Part shown: piece by piece, positions 44,988 through 57,900 of the stretch
Layout of the letters: every line of letters starts with the position of its first letter
How positions within the stretch are numbered: the stretch's first letter is position 1
Assembly: GCA_036874045.1 (NCBI GenBank)
Contig: CM072341.1
Span: forward strand, 15,946,501 to 16,010,500
Source: Cymodocea nodosa
Lineage: Eukaryota; Streptophyta; Magnoliopsida; Alismatales; Cymodoceaceae
DNA length: 64,000 bases
Reading direction: 5' to 3'
The notes under the pieces: model-generated
The model's database searches: none
Told to the model about the DNA's origin: nothing
Seen by the model: only the letters and a program-made list of their open reading frames with translations
Program-made: the position numbers and the translations under genes

Positions 44988-47900
44988 TCAGGAAACAGGC
45001 TTCTTAATATACCAAACAGACCACGCACTTCGATCTTCATGGCATCCTCGACGATCTGCAGGTCTGCAAGAATGCAAGTAATTCTGATCTTCAATTTGTC
45101 GCTTGTTATAAGATCTCTCCTCACTCAACTGGTTTGGCCTCTTCCTTCCTCGAAAACTAGAGCAGCTGTTGTTTGCAGGGCAATTGATACTGTATTTGCA
45201 CTTTTTTCCCCTAGAACTGTACAGATGACGGCGACCTCCTTCCCTCTTTTTGCCACATTTTTCTATTATTTCCGAGTGATAATTCAAGTCAGCATCTTTT
45301 TGCCAGTTTTGCCATTGTTCCCATGTTTTGTCCTCTATTTGTTCCCACCGTCGCCAAGTATCATTTCCGTTGCCCCTCAAATTGTCCTTCAAAGCCCCAT
45401 TGCCCCAACCAGTAGGAGAGTCTAATACATTGGTGCGGTCATTTTTCTTGTTCAAAGAGCCCCAAGCAGTATTGCTGCCTGGATCATCAATATCAGCCCA
45501 GCCCATGCATGGGATTGGCGCATTCCCAGAGGAATAAGAATCCCAAGCACTTCTTTGGCACGTAGGCTTCCCATCCTTATCATCTAGAATGGGATATCTT
45601 GGCTCCTCTAAATCCATTAGGAGCTCAGGGTCGGTTGTAGCATACCAGTCGATCTCATCAAGAAACTCATTTGGATCAGCGGAAGGCATGCTATATTGAA
45701 GACCATTAATCTGTGCATAGAACCGTGCCTTGGCCTTATTAAATGCTTCATGTGCAGCTGAATCATCCCACTGGATGATTTTTTTGTAAAAGGGTAGTAG
45801 TTTCTTGGTTTCAGATAGTTTCCTCCAAGATACCCCTGCCATGAAGCAGAACTCTTCTTCCCATGATTTAAAAGCTGGTGGCCAGAATTCTGTTAAAATG
45901 AAAAGGCTTGAAGTTATTTGTGAAGGAGAGTAAAAAAAAGCTTACCTGATCGTAAAACAATGTAGTGGCGGAAAGTACCGCACAATATATGCATAATACT
46001 GGTTCAGTATATCTGACTTGAGGAAAAAAGAGCAATTCGCATGAAATCCAAATATTCATACTTTAACGAACTGGAAAACTATAAAGATGTGAAATATGGG
46101 ATAAACGATAACAATATGTACTTGAGCAATTCTTGATCAAAGCATCCAAAATTAGAAGCTTCGGTAGTTGTCCATCCCAGAAATAATATTTTATGTGAAG
46201 TGATGTATGGTGTTTTAAAGGTTGAATACAAAATTGGTAAGAAAAAGTGAGAGAAAAATAAAATATAAGGTAGACTTCACTTGGCATTTTGACTACATAT
46301 TGAGCCCACTAGCAATGGACTTGAGTTGTATCCATGTACAAGAATATCTACTTTCACCTATTTAAAAGTTGATCACATGCAAGTTGGTATGCGATGTATC
46401 ATGCAAACTAGGTTACCATTGCTGCAGTACCCAGTATGATTGAAAAGCAACTGAGAAGGGGTAAGGTAATACAAAGGAGTAAAATCCACCGCATTGTTAA
46501 CTATTAATTGTGACCATGCAGCACTACAGCAGGTAGCAGAACTGTCTATCACGTCTTTTCTTTCTTCAGGAAAGGAAATATGGGCCCCCCTTGGTTCCCA
46601 TACTGAACATATAGTGTGTACTAATTAAAGTACGCCTAAATGTTTCACAATATATGTACAGGAGATGATAAAGAAGGATAATGAAATATTTCCCACACAA
46701 GAAGTTAATGAATCAGATAAATTCTTGTCAGCTTTATCTGAAACGGCTTCAATATTCCAAATGCATCAGCAATTTTCCAAAAAACAAAAAATAGACATTA
46801 TACCGATTCAACATTAAAGGCGTTAAATGACTGTAATTGGTCATTGTTTCCATTAAATGATTATTTAACACCGATTTCAGAAAAATAAATTGCGTTGAAA
46901 TCCATTTAATGGTCATTTTCCCCACTTTTTAGAGCACTGGAGCCTGGTATCATGGAAGAACTACTTAGAGTGAGGAGAGCATGGGTATGCAAAGGCTTAA
47001 AGATGGTTTAAAGTGCAGTTGGTGTTTCGTGAATTATCCACATCTAAGTACCAAATAGTTCAGAAATGTGTTTTGTAATTTTGATCAAAGCCTCAAAAAT
47101 TAAAAACTACGACAATTGTGTACTCCCAGACAGGCTTATTGAGGTGGGCACCTAGGCGACAAATGGCTTCTGGGTGTTTCATGCCTTGATCCTGGCTAGA
47201 ACCTGGTTAACGTAAGCCTATAATTGACCAAATAAAATTTCTCTAATTATTCCTTATTATTCATCTAATCATTCTTCATATTACATCAACATCAACAATA
47301 ATCAATGTCTGTGAAGTTGGTAAAATTAATCCATTCTTTTTATCTATTTCCATCAATCATTAAATCTTCTATTAAGTTATTTAATTTTAAATATTTTCCA
47401 TTATCTACAACCACATAATTTTTGTATCTTCTTTTATCATTTTAGGTTTATCTAAATTAATTAATTTTCCTTTACTTGCAAACGCATCTATAGCTTTTAT
47501 ATGGATGAGAAAATCGTTTAAGATGATTTTTTCTTATTTTAACCTTAATTGGTACAACTCTTGCTTTTTTGTGCAACAAAAACAGAAATTCATTAAAATC
47601 AAGAAAAATATAAAGGCAGCCTACATAAGTCGTACACAAACTAAAAGTCAAAATAAAGAACTAAAAGTTGAACTTCCCAAAGAGGAAATATAAGCAGAAG
47701 AGAGTAAATAAAAAGTAGCAAAAGGGTGACATCCAAAATCATAAGCAAGAAAAGCTCACAGAGTGACAAGATTCTGTAAGCAAGCTAGCGTAATGGCAAC
47801 AATAAGCATTCCACCTACTCTCCAAATCCTCATCCATTCTGTCACACAATGGAGAACCATGGATCAGAATTCAGAAGTAAAAATCCAAGGCTACTGAACA

Positions 47901-48497
47901 GAAGACTTTGTTATTTCTTTCACACCATCTTCACACAATGGATTTTAAGTTTTTACAAGGTCTGCCGCATTGTCAAATGGATTAAATTCAAAAATCCAAC
48001 TCAAGAGCATTCTTCTCTCTCACACGCATTATGATTTTTTAATGTTCTTGTAATCCACATGGTGATGTATTACTATTCATCTGTTAGTTTACAAATAATC
48101 TACAACTGATTTAAACTTCAAACAAACGGACCCTTAGTTGCAGACACTAAAAATGGATGCTCACCATTACCGAGAGCAAGGGACATACTGGAAAGTTTAG
48201 GTGCGGAATTCTGAAGAACCATATGTTCGCTTCGGTTCTTTAGGAAACTACTTCAATGAAATTTAAATCTTTCGTTGCGGAAGAGGAAGAACTGCTAGGG
48301 TTTGCGTTTTCCACGGTTTAGATCTCATTCGACCGATCCATGACATGACACGGCTATAAGAGAAGTAAAGAAAAATGCCTGTGGTGGGTACCTGAAGCCG
48401 AGGCGGAATTCTCCTCCTCCTCTTCTTCCCGTCCGTCTCCCCGACGAGCATTTTGGCGTCTCCTCGACGGAAAATAACGCCTCCTCCACCCACCCAT
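44988..48497 (-). CDS. Plant-specific protein of unknown function (WPPAFKSWEEEFC family)
   Basis: Two exons on the minus strand, 48497-48392 and 45889-44988, give 335 residues plus stop; the junction phase fits. Exon 1 reads MGGWRRRYFPSRRRQNARRG, then an acidic Glu run. Exon 2 opens FWPPAFKSWEEEFC, then MAGVSWRKLSETKKLLPFYK, IIQWDDSAAHEAFNKAKARF, and YAQINGLQYSMP. Then comes an acidic stretch (DPNEFLDEIDWYATTDPELL), a Trp/Asn/Gly-rich middle with repeated WG and W..W pairs (RWEQIEDKTWEQWQNWQKDA), and a basic, Cys-containing tail. I recall similar uncharacterised proteins in other flowering plants but no tested function. There is no signal peptide or membrane segment. Basic ends with an acidic/Trp middle suggest a nuclear or nucleic-acid role, which is only a guess. 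A model starting at the Met of MAGVSWRKL (45842) would drop the conserved WPPAFKSW block. Confidence 0.78.
45890..48391 (-). other. Intron 1 of the unknown-function gene
   Basis: 2.5 kb with consensus-like ends (CAG|GTACCC at the donor, TTTTAACAG at the acceptor, minus strand). AT-rich; no gene is seen. Confidence 0.65.
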
Positions 48498-49674
48498 TGT
48501 TATTAAATACTACAAATATATGTATATCCTCTTGAGACAAGCAACGGCGGGTCGGAGCTCTCTGCTCTTCTACAACTCCGCCGCCTCCTCCGACGATGGG
48601 AAAGGATCGGGAAAATAGATGGAGATGTGAAAGGAAGAACCATCTGCGGATGCCGGGAGCCGGTTCTCCGCCACGATTTGCGGTGGCTGGTGGAGGTTTA
48701 TTTTTATTAGACATTTATTTTTTTAAATTAAAATTTTGAAAACCTTAATCGAAAATTATTTTTATGATGTATTTCTTCTTCTTTTTTTACTTATTTTAAA
48801 AAATATTAAAATTTAATTGTATGACCAATTAATTCAAAGTATAATCTACCGTGCAATAGAAATTTAACTTTATTTGAGTTGTTTGCAAGAAAAAAGAAAT
48901 TAATTTCGGTTACATTCATTACTATTTTTGTTTAAAAATCAATTATTGAAATTTAACAAAAAAGACAATATTCATTAAATTTATGCAAAATTTTTATAAT
49001 GTATGTATAATCATTTAGTCATGAAATCATCTCTCGAATATCTACAGAGGGATATACAGCTACCTCTAAGAAAAACAATAATGACCACTATTTTTATTTA
49101 TGCTTGTCAAAAACGCATACACACGATGAGCATTTTATATTATCGATTCATATTTAATATAAATTTATTAGTAAATAATAAGAGTTGTTTAAATATGTTT
49201 CCTCTTTAGAATGCAGCAGAGCAGTACTCTGTGCCGTGAGCTGAACCATAGAAACATTCGCAGTACGTTCCATGCATTCAAGTGCTTGTTTTGATTGTCA
49301 TAAGAGCGTCGACCATCACAGAGCTTCTGTGTTCTGGATCTGTCGGAGAAGTAAAAGCCACTTGGGAGGATCATGGAGGAAGTAGAGCCATTGGAGGCGG
49401 AGGGCGCAAGGTAGAAGTCCCGGAGTTTTAAAAGGGTGGATTGGTTAGAGTTCTTAGTTGAGAAATGGTGATTGAATATAATCATACAAGTGACGACGAC
49501 CTATTCAGGTTGGGTAGATGGGGTAGAGAGAAGCACAAACCACATCTTCCAATTCAAGTACATGCTATTATTGTATTCTTAGTACTTTTCCTTGGAAGAA
49601 TAGGTTTAGTAGTACACGGATGGCGAGCGTGTGTAGTACGACGTGCGTACTATTAAGCCGACCCAATCCATCAC

Positions 49675-49683
49675 TATATATAG
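49675..49683 (+). promoter_or_regulatory. TATA-like box TATATATAG
   Basis: TATATATAG lies about 45 bases upstream of a plus-strand ATG at 49728 and just after a CCAAT-like word. It is the most promoter-like spot in the spacer, but no gene is established downstream. Confidence 0.35.
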
Positions 49684-49727
49684 GTAGATATTGAAGGAGA
49701 AGTCTTTCAATCCACCCTTGCGCATCC

Positions 49728-49850
49728 ATGGTTCGTCTCTTAATTCGTAGGTTCGCAGGCGTGGGCGACGACGACGACGACGACGACGACGACCTAGGAA
49801 TGAGGCGCGCGTCCTTTGCGAAGTCCCTGTGCATAGGTAAAACGGGATGA
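49728..49850 (+). CDS. Candidate 40-residue ORF with an Asp run
   Basis: Reads MVRLLIRRFAGVG, then nine Asp from a (GAC)9 run, then LGMRRASFAKSLCIGKTG and stop. A TATA-like box precedes it at promoter spacing. The last codons overlap a possible donor (ATAG|GTAAAA), so it could also be the first exon of something longer. I recognise no family; a non-coding transcript is equally possible. Confidence 0.2.
   Translation: MVRLLIRRFAGVGDDDDDDDDDLGMRRASFAKSLCIGKTG
49767..49793. repeat. (GAC)9 microsatellite
   Basis: Nine GAC units in a GC-rich island. The same unit occurs in the APT leader at 12.8 kb. Confidence 0.9.
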
Positions 49851-50177
49851 GGAAGAGGGGGAGAGAAAGGGCGGATTATTAGATCAATGTTGGAGGAGAC
49901 GAGACACGGACGGAGACGGGGATGTGGCAGAGCATGGAAAGGGTCCATCGGCAACAAGAGGAGCAGCAGGCGGTCGGCGGCCTTCTCATGCACTGCCTCT
50001 TCCCTGGCTCCTTCCCTCCCCTTCGTTCCGTCTTCTGTCCTCCACACGCCCCTTTTCCCCCCTTTCTTCCCTTTACATCCGTCTTTTCTTCTCTAGCATT
50101 TTTATTGCTCGTTATTTTTATAAGGGGGCGGTGGGGCTGCTGGCGTCCAGCCCCACCTAACACTCGTCAGCCCCTGT

Positions 50178-50243
50178 CCGACGACGACGCACGGACGACC
50201 AACGACGACGTCGCACGGACGACCGACGACGACGACACCTTCC
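50178..50243. repeat. GC-rich short tandem repeat with CGCACGGACGAC
   Basis: The word GCACGGACGACC recurs with GACGACGAC spacers, a small degenerate minisatellite at the right end of the GC island. Confidence 0.7.
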
Positions 50244-52403
50244 TTTTCTACGAAAAGGGTGGGTCTGGGCACCAGCAGCCCCGCTTTGCTCTTTTTATGA
50301 TATCAGTGAATTTTACATTATTCGAACGCTGACGAGAATTTCACAGATCATTACGCAGGGACCATGCGGCGCATGCTCATAAAGTCTCCTCCGCAATAAG
50401 CATCACAAGGAACCTATCATATTTTAAATCTTATTTCATTTTGTACCGAAAATCTTGTTAGAGTTGAAAATGAATTTATTAAAGATGTTCAATTGAAATC
50501 TAAACGAAAATAACAAGTTGCAATTTTTTTTGCCAATATTGATGGTAAAAATATGGGAGATAGTGGTGAATCAAATCATAGCTTTCAAAGAATTTTGGTG
50601 TATATTGTTGACGAAGACAAAAATAATTAGTTTTTTCAACTGCCTTGTGGAGATTCAACTTATGTATTTTATTTTAAGTATTTTCTGACACTCTGTTTCC
50701 TTTTGTCTCTGACTGTTATTCGTAGTGGAGGTGTTATCTATCTAATTATCTCCACCTTTTATAAAAAAACATCATAAAGATTTGCTTAAATGGAAGAAAA
50801 GATCATTCGAGAGATTTCAACAAAATCTGGATTGTTTGTTGTAAAATGGCCATCTAACAACAATGACAACCATTTAATGCTTTTTTTTCCCAATTTTCTG
50901 GGAAGATTGGAAAATATCATGAAGGCATTCCAAACATTACATCCTGAAGGAGGTATTCTTCTCTTAAGGTGAATGATATTTTTATTATTATGTTATTCAT
51001 TTCTCTTGATGATTTTTTTGAAACTTTATATTATAAAAATCTTGACCTCGCCTGCCCATCATTAAAACATGATATAAATTCCATTTTCTGAGTGATACCC
51101 TGACTTCCATAAAATTGGTTGGATGCAGACATCATACATCAAATCTGGTGATATGAATGGAGATCTTCCTATCTGAAAAGCAACTTCCATAAGTTGGATC
51201 CTTCTGAAAGGGGTGTATGAAGGTTGAGGTAGAATGGTAGAAGAGAAGCTTTTTCTTCTGAGTATGTTTTCCCTGAAATGTGAGAAGGTTCAATCTTATT
51301 AGTTATACTGTCCTAAGGTAGAAGATTGAACTTGATTCAACTTTTGGAACACATGTACATATCTTTCTACAGAACAAGATTGAAGATTCATTTTGATCTC
51401 AACCAAAGCGCTTATTCCAGCTGGGTCGGTCACATTATTCTTTTTGGTCATATGCTTCGTTAGGATTCATTGGATTGATGAGCTTTTCCAATGGGTTGTC
51501 AAAAATTCCTTCTGATTGAAGAAATCGTCTATTTTCAGCAGGTTGTAGAAGTGAAAACAAAAAAGATTGTTATTAAATATTACATTACATTCAGAAGGTA
51601 CTTTCTCGGGGAAGACAGACCTACTATGCTATCATTGGTCAAAATTTTCCTGTTGTTATTTTAAAAGTTATGATACATATATTATTACATTGTAAAAAAG
51701 TTTTTTAAAAAATACTAGAGACGACTACAACATCTCTAATATGTAAAAAAATTTAAAACGCATTAAAAAATTAGGAAAATATACTAACTTCATAGCTACA
51801 TGAGCTACCCAAAAAAAAGAAGGATGACTCTGAACATAAAAGTAAGGATATTCTTATGGGTACTTATAACAATTTTTTGTTGTAGGTAGTCAAAATTAAT
51901 GAATTACATGAAGGAGAAGTAAAAATTAAATTTGATTTTAGTATAATATTTAAGCAATTCATTCAAAAGTGTGAGTAAATGCAATGAAACGAGACATGTT
52001 TATAAGTAAAATAGACCATGAAGTTTACAGCATTGACGAACAGAAGTAGATCATGTAATTTCTAACATACATAGAAATGAGTGAAAAAAAGCAAATGCAA
52101 ATTATACAAGTAAAAGTCGTACGAATAGAAGCGAGAGTTTTACACCAAATCCACGATGTATGTACAAATATTCTATATTGAATCAATGATAAAGATTGAT
52201 TCTTGCAACATTTTTCTCACGTAGAAGCATAGGATTAGAAATAAATCTGCGTATCATCGTTTATTTCAATGAAATAGGTAAGTAATTTATATACTATCAA
52301 TTTTTTCTATAAATTTCCATAATCATGAAATTAGATATGAGATACGAATTAATCTAAGTTAAAATATATGCCATGTTACATCTTGAAGTATACTTTGACA
52401 ACA

Positions 52404-52769
52404 GGAGTTTGTTTACACATTTTATTAGAAAGTGCAAAAGTACAGGAAGTAGAAAATCAAAAAAAGGTAGAAAAAAAGAGTTAAGAAATAGATAATACGG
52501 AAAGTGATATTTAAGGTTGTTCATATCATCGTTGGAAGTTAACAAAGTTGTGTAATTTAAGTGTTCGATAAAAAACCTAAATTATAATATTAATTTTATT
52601 ATAAATCACAAATAATTAATAATTAAACTACAATATATATTTGAAAATAAAATAATTATTTAAATAGAAAACTCTCCTGAAAGATCATAAATTCTCTTAA
52701 ACTACAAATACTAGCAAAGTTATGAAAATTTTTCTTTTCCTAATTTTTATGGTGGTGATACAAACTCTC
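52404..52769. mobile_element. MITE-like element D
   Basis: The left end GGAGTTTGTTTACACATT pairs with the complemented right end GAGAGTTTGTATCACCA. TTA follows the right end but I see none at the left, so the left border may be shifted. Subterminal AGAAAGTGCAAAAGTACAGG and AT-rich core are as in elements A-C. Confidence 0.4.
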
Positions 52770-54738
52770 TTAAAAGATCCTTTTCATCGTAATTCGTAAA
52801 TTTGCGTGTAAAATACAATAAAATAATATACATATTATAGATATGCATGTTTATGCAGATAATCGAAAACAGGTTTTGTCAAACAAAAGGGAGCGCATCC
52901 CTGGTCCCTGTGGTGGGGACACGTACATGAATGATTTAAAAATTTATTATTTATTTTAAGAAAATTTTGCCGGTACCCCTCTTCCGTCCCCAAGACTCGG
53001 AGCGTCACACATAACCTGTGATTTTGACTTGTGGTCAACCCATTTTGTTTTTTTTTTTCGCTTTTCATATCGTGATGTGTGCTTGACGTGACGTATACAT
53101 ACCGGTGAAATGATTACGATTTCTTTTCTTTTTTTTGCAAGATTCGTAAAGATGGAAAATAAAAAAATTTAATTTTTTCTATCTTGTTACAGGAAAAAAT
53201 AATAGCGTTCGTGAGCAATTAAATGATGGTAGAGTAAACTTCTTTTGGTCTATCATTTCCTCGAAAAGATTATCCAACTAAAAAAAAAAAAGAAATTAAA
53301 AGAAAATTACGAAAGTGAGATTGTTTCTGTTACGAAAATTATCGTTATCAAAAAATTATATCATCTTCGTTCACCGCACATTTTCGTCGTGTTCGTTTGC
53401 TGTCGTCCGACAAGACACGTGCGACCAACCAATGACTCATGCACTCATGTGTGATTGGTAGCAGTACTTTAGTTGATAAAGAATAATATTATTTATATTT
53501 TAAATTATTATTATTTTACGATGCGGTGAACGCGACACTGACACGACTACCGATTTAATACAAAAATGCATATAAAAAATAATATTTTAGAGTTAAAACT
53601 TCTAGTTCCATACGTAATACAAAAAAACGACTTGGGATGGGATCCTGAGTATCGTTTGTCATCTACTCTTTTAAAAAAATTATTTTATATTTTTTCCATT
53701 GGTCGTCTACTTGCAAGTGAATAGCACCGCGTAATAAAAGCCACACACATTTAGATGAAATCTTACTGTCAATAAGCTTAATCAACGTAAAAATCATTCC
53801 TATAACATTGCAGGTCATCATCGATGGCTGGAATGGATGGAGCAGATTTGGAGAAGGCTCCTTCTTTTTTTTTTATATAAAATAGTTCATATAAATGTAT
53901 TATAAATAGATATGTGTGAATAATCAATATTAAGTAAAAAAAAATCATAAAATACTAATTCTAATAGTATTTATTTATTATTATCGTTTTTTCCTTCTCC
54001 CTTGCATTCTTCCCTATGCTCTATAAATGAGACTTATTTTTGGCAGAACATGACAAGAGAGTGGATGCAGAATCACGTGCTGGACGGAAGAAGGAAGTCC
54101 ATGGCAGCTGTGGAAGGAGAGCAGCAACAACGGAACTCTTTTTATAATACTCGTATTTTATATTTTCATAGATTTGAAATCTAAAGAAACATAAAAAAAG
54201 GTATCATTTTTCATGCTAATTAAATTATTACAATTGGTTAAAACTTAAAAGAAATTTTTTTTTTTTAATAAGCGATGTCAAAACTCACTGTCATCTCTCT
54301 GGATGATTCTCAACTTCCTGCATCGTTTAGTTTTAACAGCAAACGTAAGGAGGTGAATAAAGGTACCGCGGTAATTTTATTTTAGTACGCTTATTGATTT
54401 AAATAGAATGTTAAAAATGCATTTTATCCATGATTATATTGGAAATTTCTTTTATCACGAACTTTACGAGAGAAGAAAATACTAACCTAACCTGTCATTT
54501 TTTTTAAAAAAAAACGAACTTATCAAAAAAATAACGCAACTTATCTATTATTGATGTGTTGGTAATTTTGCAGGTTGCATTTATTTGCACGGGAAACTAG
54601 TTTTTGAATTTTACACCCGATAAATCGGAAGCGGTGATTTGTACGGCAGAGTCAGCTGTTGGAATCTTTTTCACTTTTTACCGCACACCAAACGACATAC
54701 CAACATTTAAATAAAATAAAAAAAACACGCGCAAAGAC

Positions 54739-54757
54739 ATATATATATATATATAAA
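54739..54757 (+). promoter_or_regulatory. TATA box region of the receptor kinase gene
   Basis: An (AT)n run ending in TATATAAA about 190-210 bases upstream of the kinase ATG at 54950, which leaves room for a leader of about 150-170 bases. Confidence 0.6.
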
Positions 54758-54949
54758 CGCAAGGGCATCATCCCGAGAAGCGTGCAACGGCTAGTCTTTA
54801 GATCAGATCACGGCCCTTAATCCATCCGACATGGCAGAGGCCACTGCCGACGTGGACTGATATGTTTGCTCTCTTCTCCCCCTCCCTCCGCTTCCTCAAC
54901 TCCACCCCGGAAACAAAGAACCCAAAACAAGGAAAAGCAAGAAGAAAGA

Positions 54950-57900
54950 ATGGAAAAGCGGCGACGGCAGCGGCAGCCCACGACCAAGCTCTTTCTCTTT
55001 TTCTCCTTCGCATTCTTCCTCGTCTCCTCCGCACTCTCCCACCATCAGCAGACCGAGATCGAAGCTCTCATCGCCTTCAGGCTCGCCCTCTCCGATCCCC
55101 TCGCCGCCCTCTCCGGCTGGAACGCTACCGCCACCGGTGCCCCCTGCAACTGGCGGGGAGTCTTATGCGCTACCGCCACCGGCACCGTCGTCCAGCTCCG
55201 CCTTCCACGCCTCCGGCTCTCCGGCCCCATTGCTGCGTCCCTCTCCTCCCTCACCTCCCTCCGCAAGCTTTCCCTTCGCTCCAACTCCCTGTCTGGCTCC
55301 ATCCCCGACGCCCTCTTCTCCATTCCTGCCCTCCAGTCACTCTTTCTGCAGCACAATGCCCTTTCAGGCCACCTCCCCCCTTCCTTCTCCTCCTCCATTC
55401 GGGTCCTCAACCTCGCCGACAACCGGCTCTCCGGATCCCTCCCCTCCTCCCTTCCACCCGACCTCCGCTACCTCGACCTCTCCTCCAACGAATTCTCGGA
55501 TGATATTCCTCAAACCATGCTCTCTTCTTCTCCGAACCTCAGGTCACTAAACCTCGCCTTCAACCGCCTCACTGGTACGATACCTCCCTCCATCGGACGC
55601 CTCCAGTTGCTTCTTTATCTGTGGCTCGACTGGAACCTCCTTCAAGGTCCCATCCCTGCTTCCCTTACTAACTGCTCCTCTCTGCTTCATCTAAGTCTCC
55701 AAGGCAACGGCCTTAGTGGTGTTTTCCCGCCGGCAATCGGAGCTCTTCCCACACTGCAGGTGCTGGTTCTTGCTCACAACAACTTGACCGGCTCCATCTC
55801 TTCCTCCATGTTCTACAATCAGTCTTCCGCCATGGCGCATCCGCCGGCGCTGAGGATGGTGCAGATGGGATCCAACCAGTTCACGGAGCTTCAGCCGCCG
55901 CAGATTGACTTGCTGGGACCGGGTTTTTCCACTGCGTTGCAAGTGTTGGACCTCAAGAACAATGCGATTTCTGGTGCATTCCCGGATTGGTTGACGAACA
56001 TCTCAACGTTGACGATATTGGATCTTTCCGGGAACAGGTTTGGTGGGTCGTTGCCGGCGGGGATTGGGAGGCTGGAGGCGCTTCAGGTGCTGAGGCTCGG
56101 CAAGAACTCCTTCGATGGGTCTGTCCCGAGGGAGATCGGGCGGTGTGTGTCGTTGCAGATGCTTGATCTTGAGGACAACCTTTTCTCTGGGAAGATCCCG
56201 GCGACTGTTGGTGAGCTCAGAGCGTTGAGGAATCTATCGCTTGGGGGGAATCTTTTCTCTGGTCGTGTTCCGGTCAGCCTCGGCAATCTTTCCAGATTGC
56301 ATACGCTCTCTCTCTCACGGAACAACTTGACGGGAACCGTATCGGAGGAGCTGCTTCAGATGAGCAACTTAACGCACTTGGACCTGTCCGGCAATCGGTT
56401 TTCTGGTGCTGTTCCGGACGGCATTGGGAATTTGGTCTGGCTCGAAACGTTGAACTTGAGCGGGAATAGTTTTACCGGCGGTATTCCGGTGGCGGTAAGG
56501 AATCTTTGGAGCTTGAAGGTTCTGGACATGAGTGGCATGAGTCTCTCCGGCGAACTACCCAGCCAGCTCTTTGGATTGCCCAACCTTCAGGTAGTGTCGC
56601 TGGCGGACAACATGTTTTCTGATCGAGTTCCGGTGGGTTTCAGTAGCCTATCTGCTCTGAGTCGGCTGAACTTGTCATACAATCGCTTCTCCGGCCCGAT
56701 TCCAGACACATATAGATATCTGCGGTCACTCTCAGTGCTCTCCCTGGCCTACAATAACATTTCTGGAGAGATCCCAGCGAGCCTCGCCGGCGATTCCAAT
56801 CTCACGGTTTTGGAGCTTCGTTCCAACCAGCTGTCTGGGAACATACCAGCGGAACTCTCCCGGCTTTCCAACTTGCAGGTGCTCGACCTGGGACAGAATG
56901 AACTCTCCGGCCAGTTTCCACCGGAGATAGCAGCGAAGCGCTCAAACATCAGCATCCTCCTTTTGGATGGAAATGACCTGACAGGTGTTATACCAAGCAA
57001 AGTTTCTGCTCTGTCCAAGCTGCGCGTGCTCGATCTTTCGGCGAACAACTTGACGGGCTCCATCCCGGAGGAGCTGGGTCGAATTCCTGGGTTGGTCTAT
57101 CTCAATTTGTCGCACAACCACCTGGAAGGTGACATTCCCTCGACGCTGGGCAGCCACTTCACCGATCCTTCTCTGTTCTCCGGCAATGCTGACCTCTGCG
57201 GGGAACCGCTCGACGGGAAATGCAAGGTCAGGAGTGCCAAGAAGAAGGAGAAGCAGAAGATGATCCTTTTGATCAGCATTGTGGTTGGCACGATCGCCAT
57301 TCTCGCGCTTCTTTGCGGCTGCTTCCTGCTGAGTTTGGTGAGGTGGAGGCGGCGGTTCATGGGTGGAAATTCAGTCGTGAAGAAGCGCAGTCCTGGTCGG
57401 AGGAGCGGAAGTGCGGACAGCGGGAACGGGAGTCGCATGGGTGAGAACGGTGGCCCTAAGCTGGTGATGTTCGAAAGCAAAATCACGTACGCCGAGACGC
57501 TGGAGGCGACGAGGAATTTCGACGAGGAGAATGTGCTAAGCAGAGGCCGCCACGGTCTAGTGTTCAAGGCGTGCTTCAATGACGGCACGGTGCTCTCGAT
57601 TCTCCGTCTGGCGTCTACTTCGGCGGACGGAGCCATCGTCGTAGAGGAGGCTCCTTTCCGGAAAGAAGCGGAGTCGCTTGGGAAGATCAGGCATCGGAAT
57701 GTGACCGTCCTACGTGGCTACTACGCCGGACCACCGCCAGACGTTCGCTTGCTGGTCTACGACTACATGCCCAACGGCAACCTCGCCACCCTTCTCCAGG
57801 AAGCATCGCACCAGGACGGGCACGTTCTCAACTGGCCCATGCGTCACCTCATCGCCCTCGGTGTAGCTCGCGGCCTTGCGTTCCTCCACGCCTCCAACAT

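Larger units (their letters stand above)
48498..54738. other. 6.2-kb spacer with no firm gene
   Basis: The left end is the promoter side of the unknown-function gene. 49.7-50.3 kb is GC-rich with a trinucleotide run, a TATA-like box and short frames. A minus-strand frame at 49485-49189 is open without recognisable motifs. 52404-52769 is MITE-like. 50.4-54.7 kb is otherwise AT-rich and shows nothing I can support. Confidence 0.5.

Noticed and set aside
49879..50332. Several overlapping GC-rich frames as a gene
   Set aside because: All frames are open because of the low stop content of GC-rich repeats; the translations are Arg/Pro/Ser-rich without domains.
54866..54949. Upstream in-frame ATG as the kinase start
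   Set aside because: It would put 28 Pro/Ser/Lys-rich residues before the signal peptide; the ATG at 54950 leaves the signal peptide properly placed.
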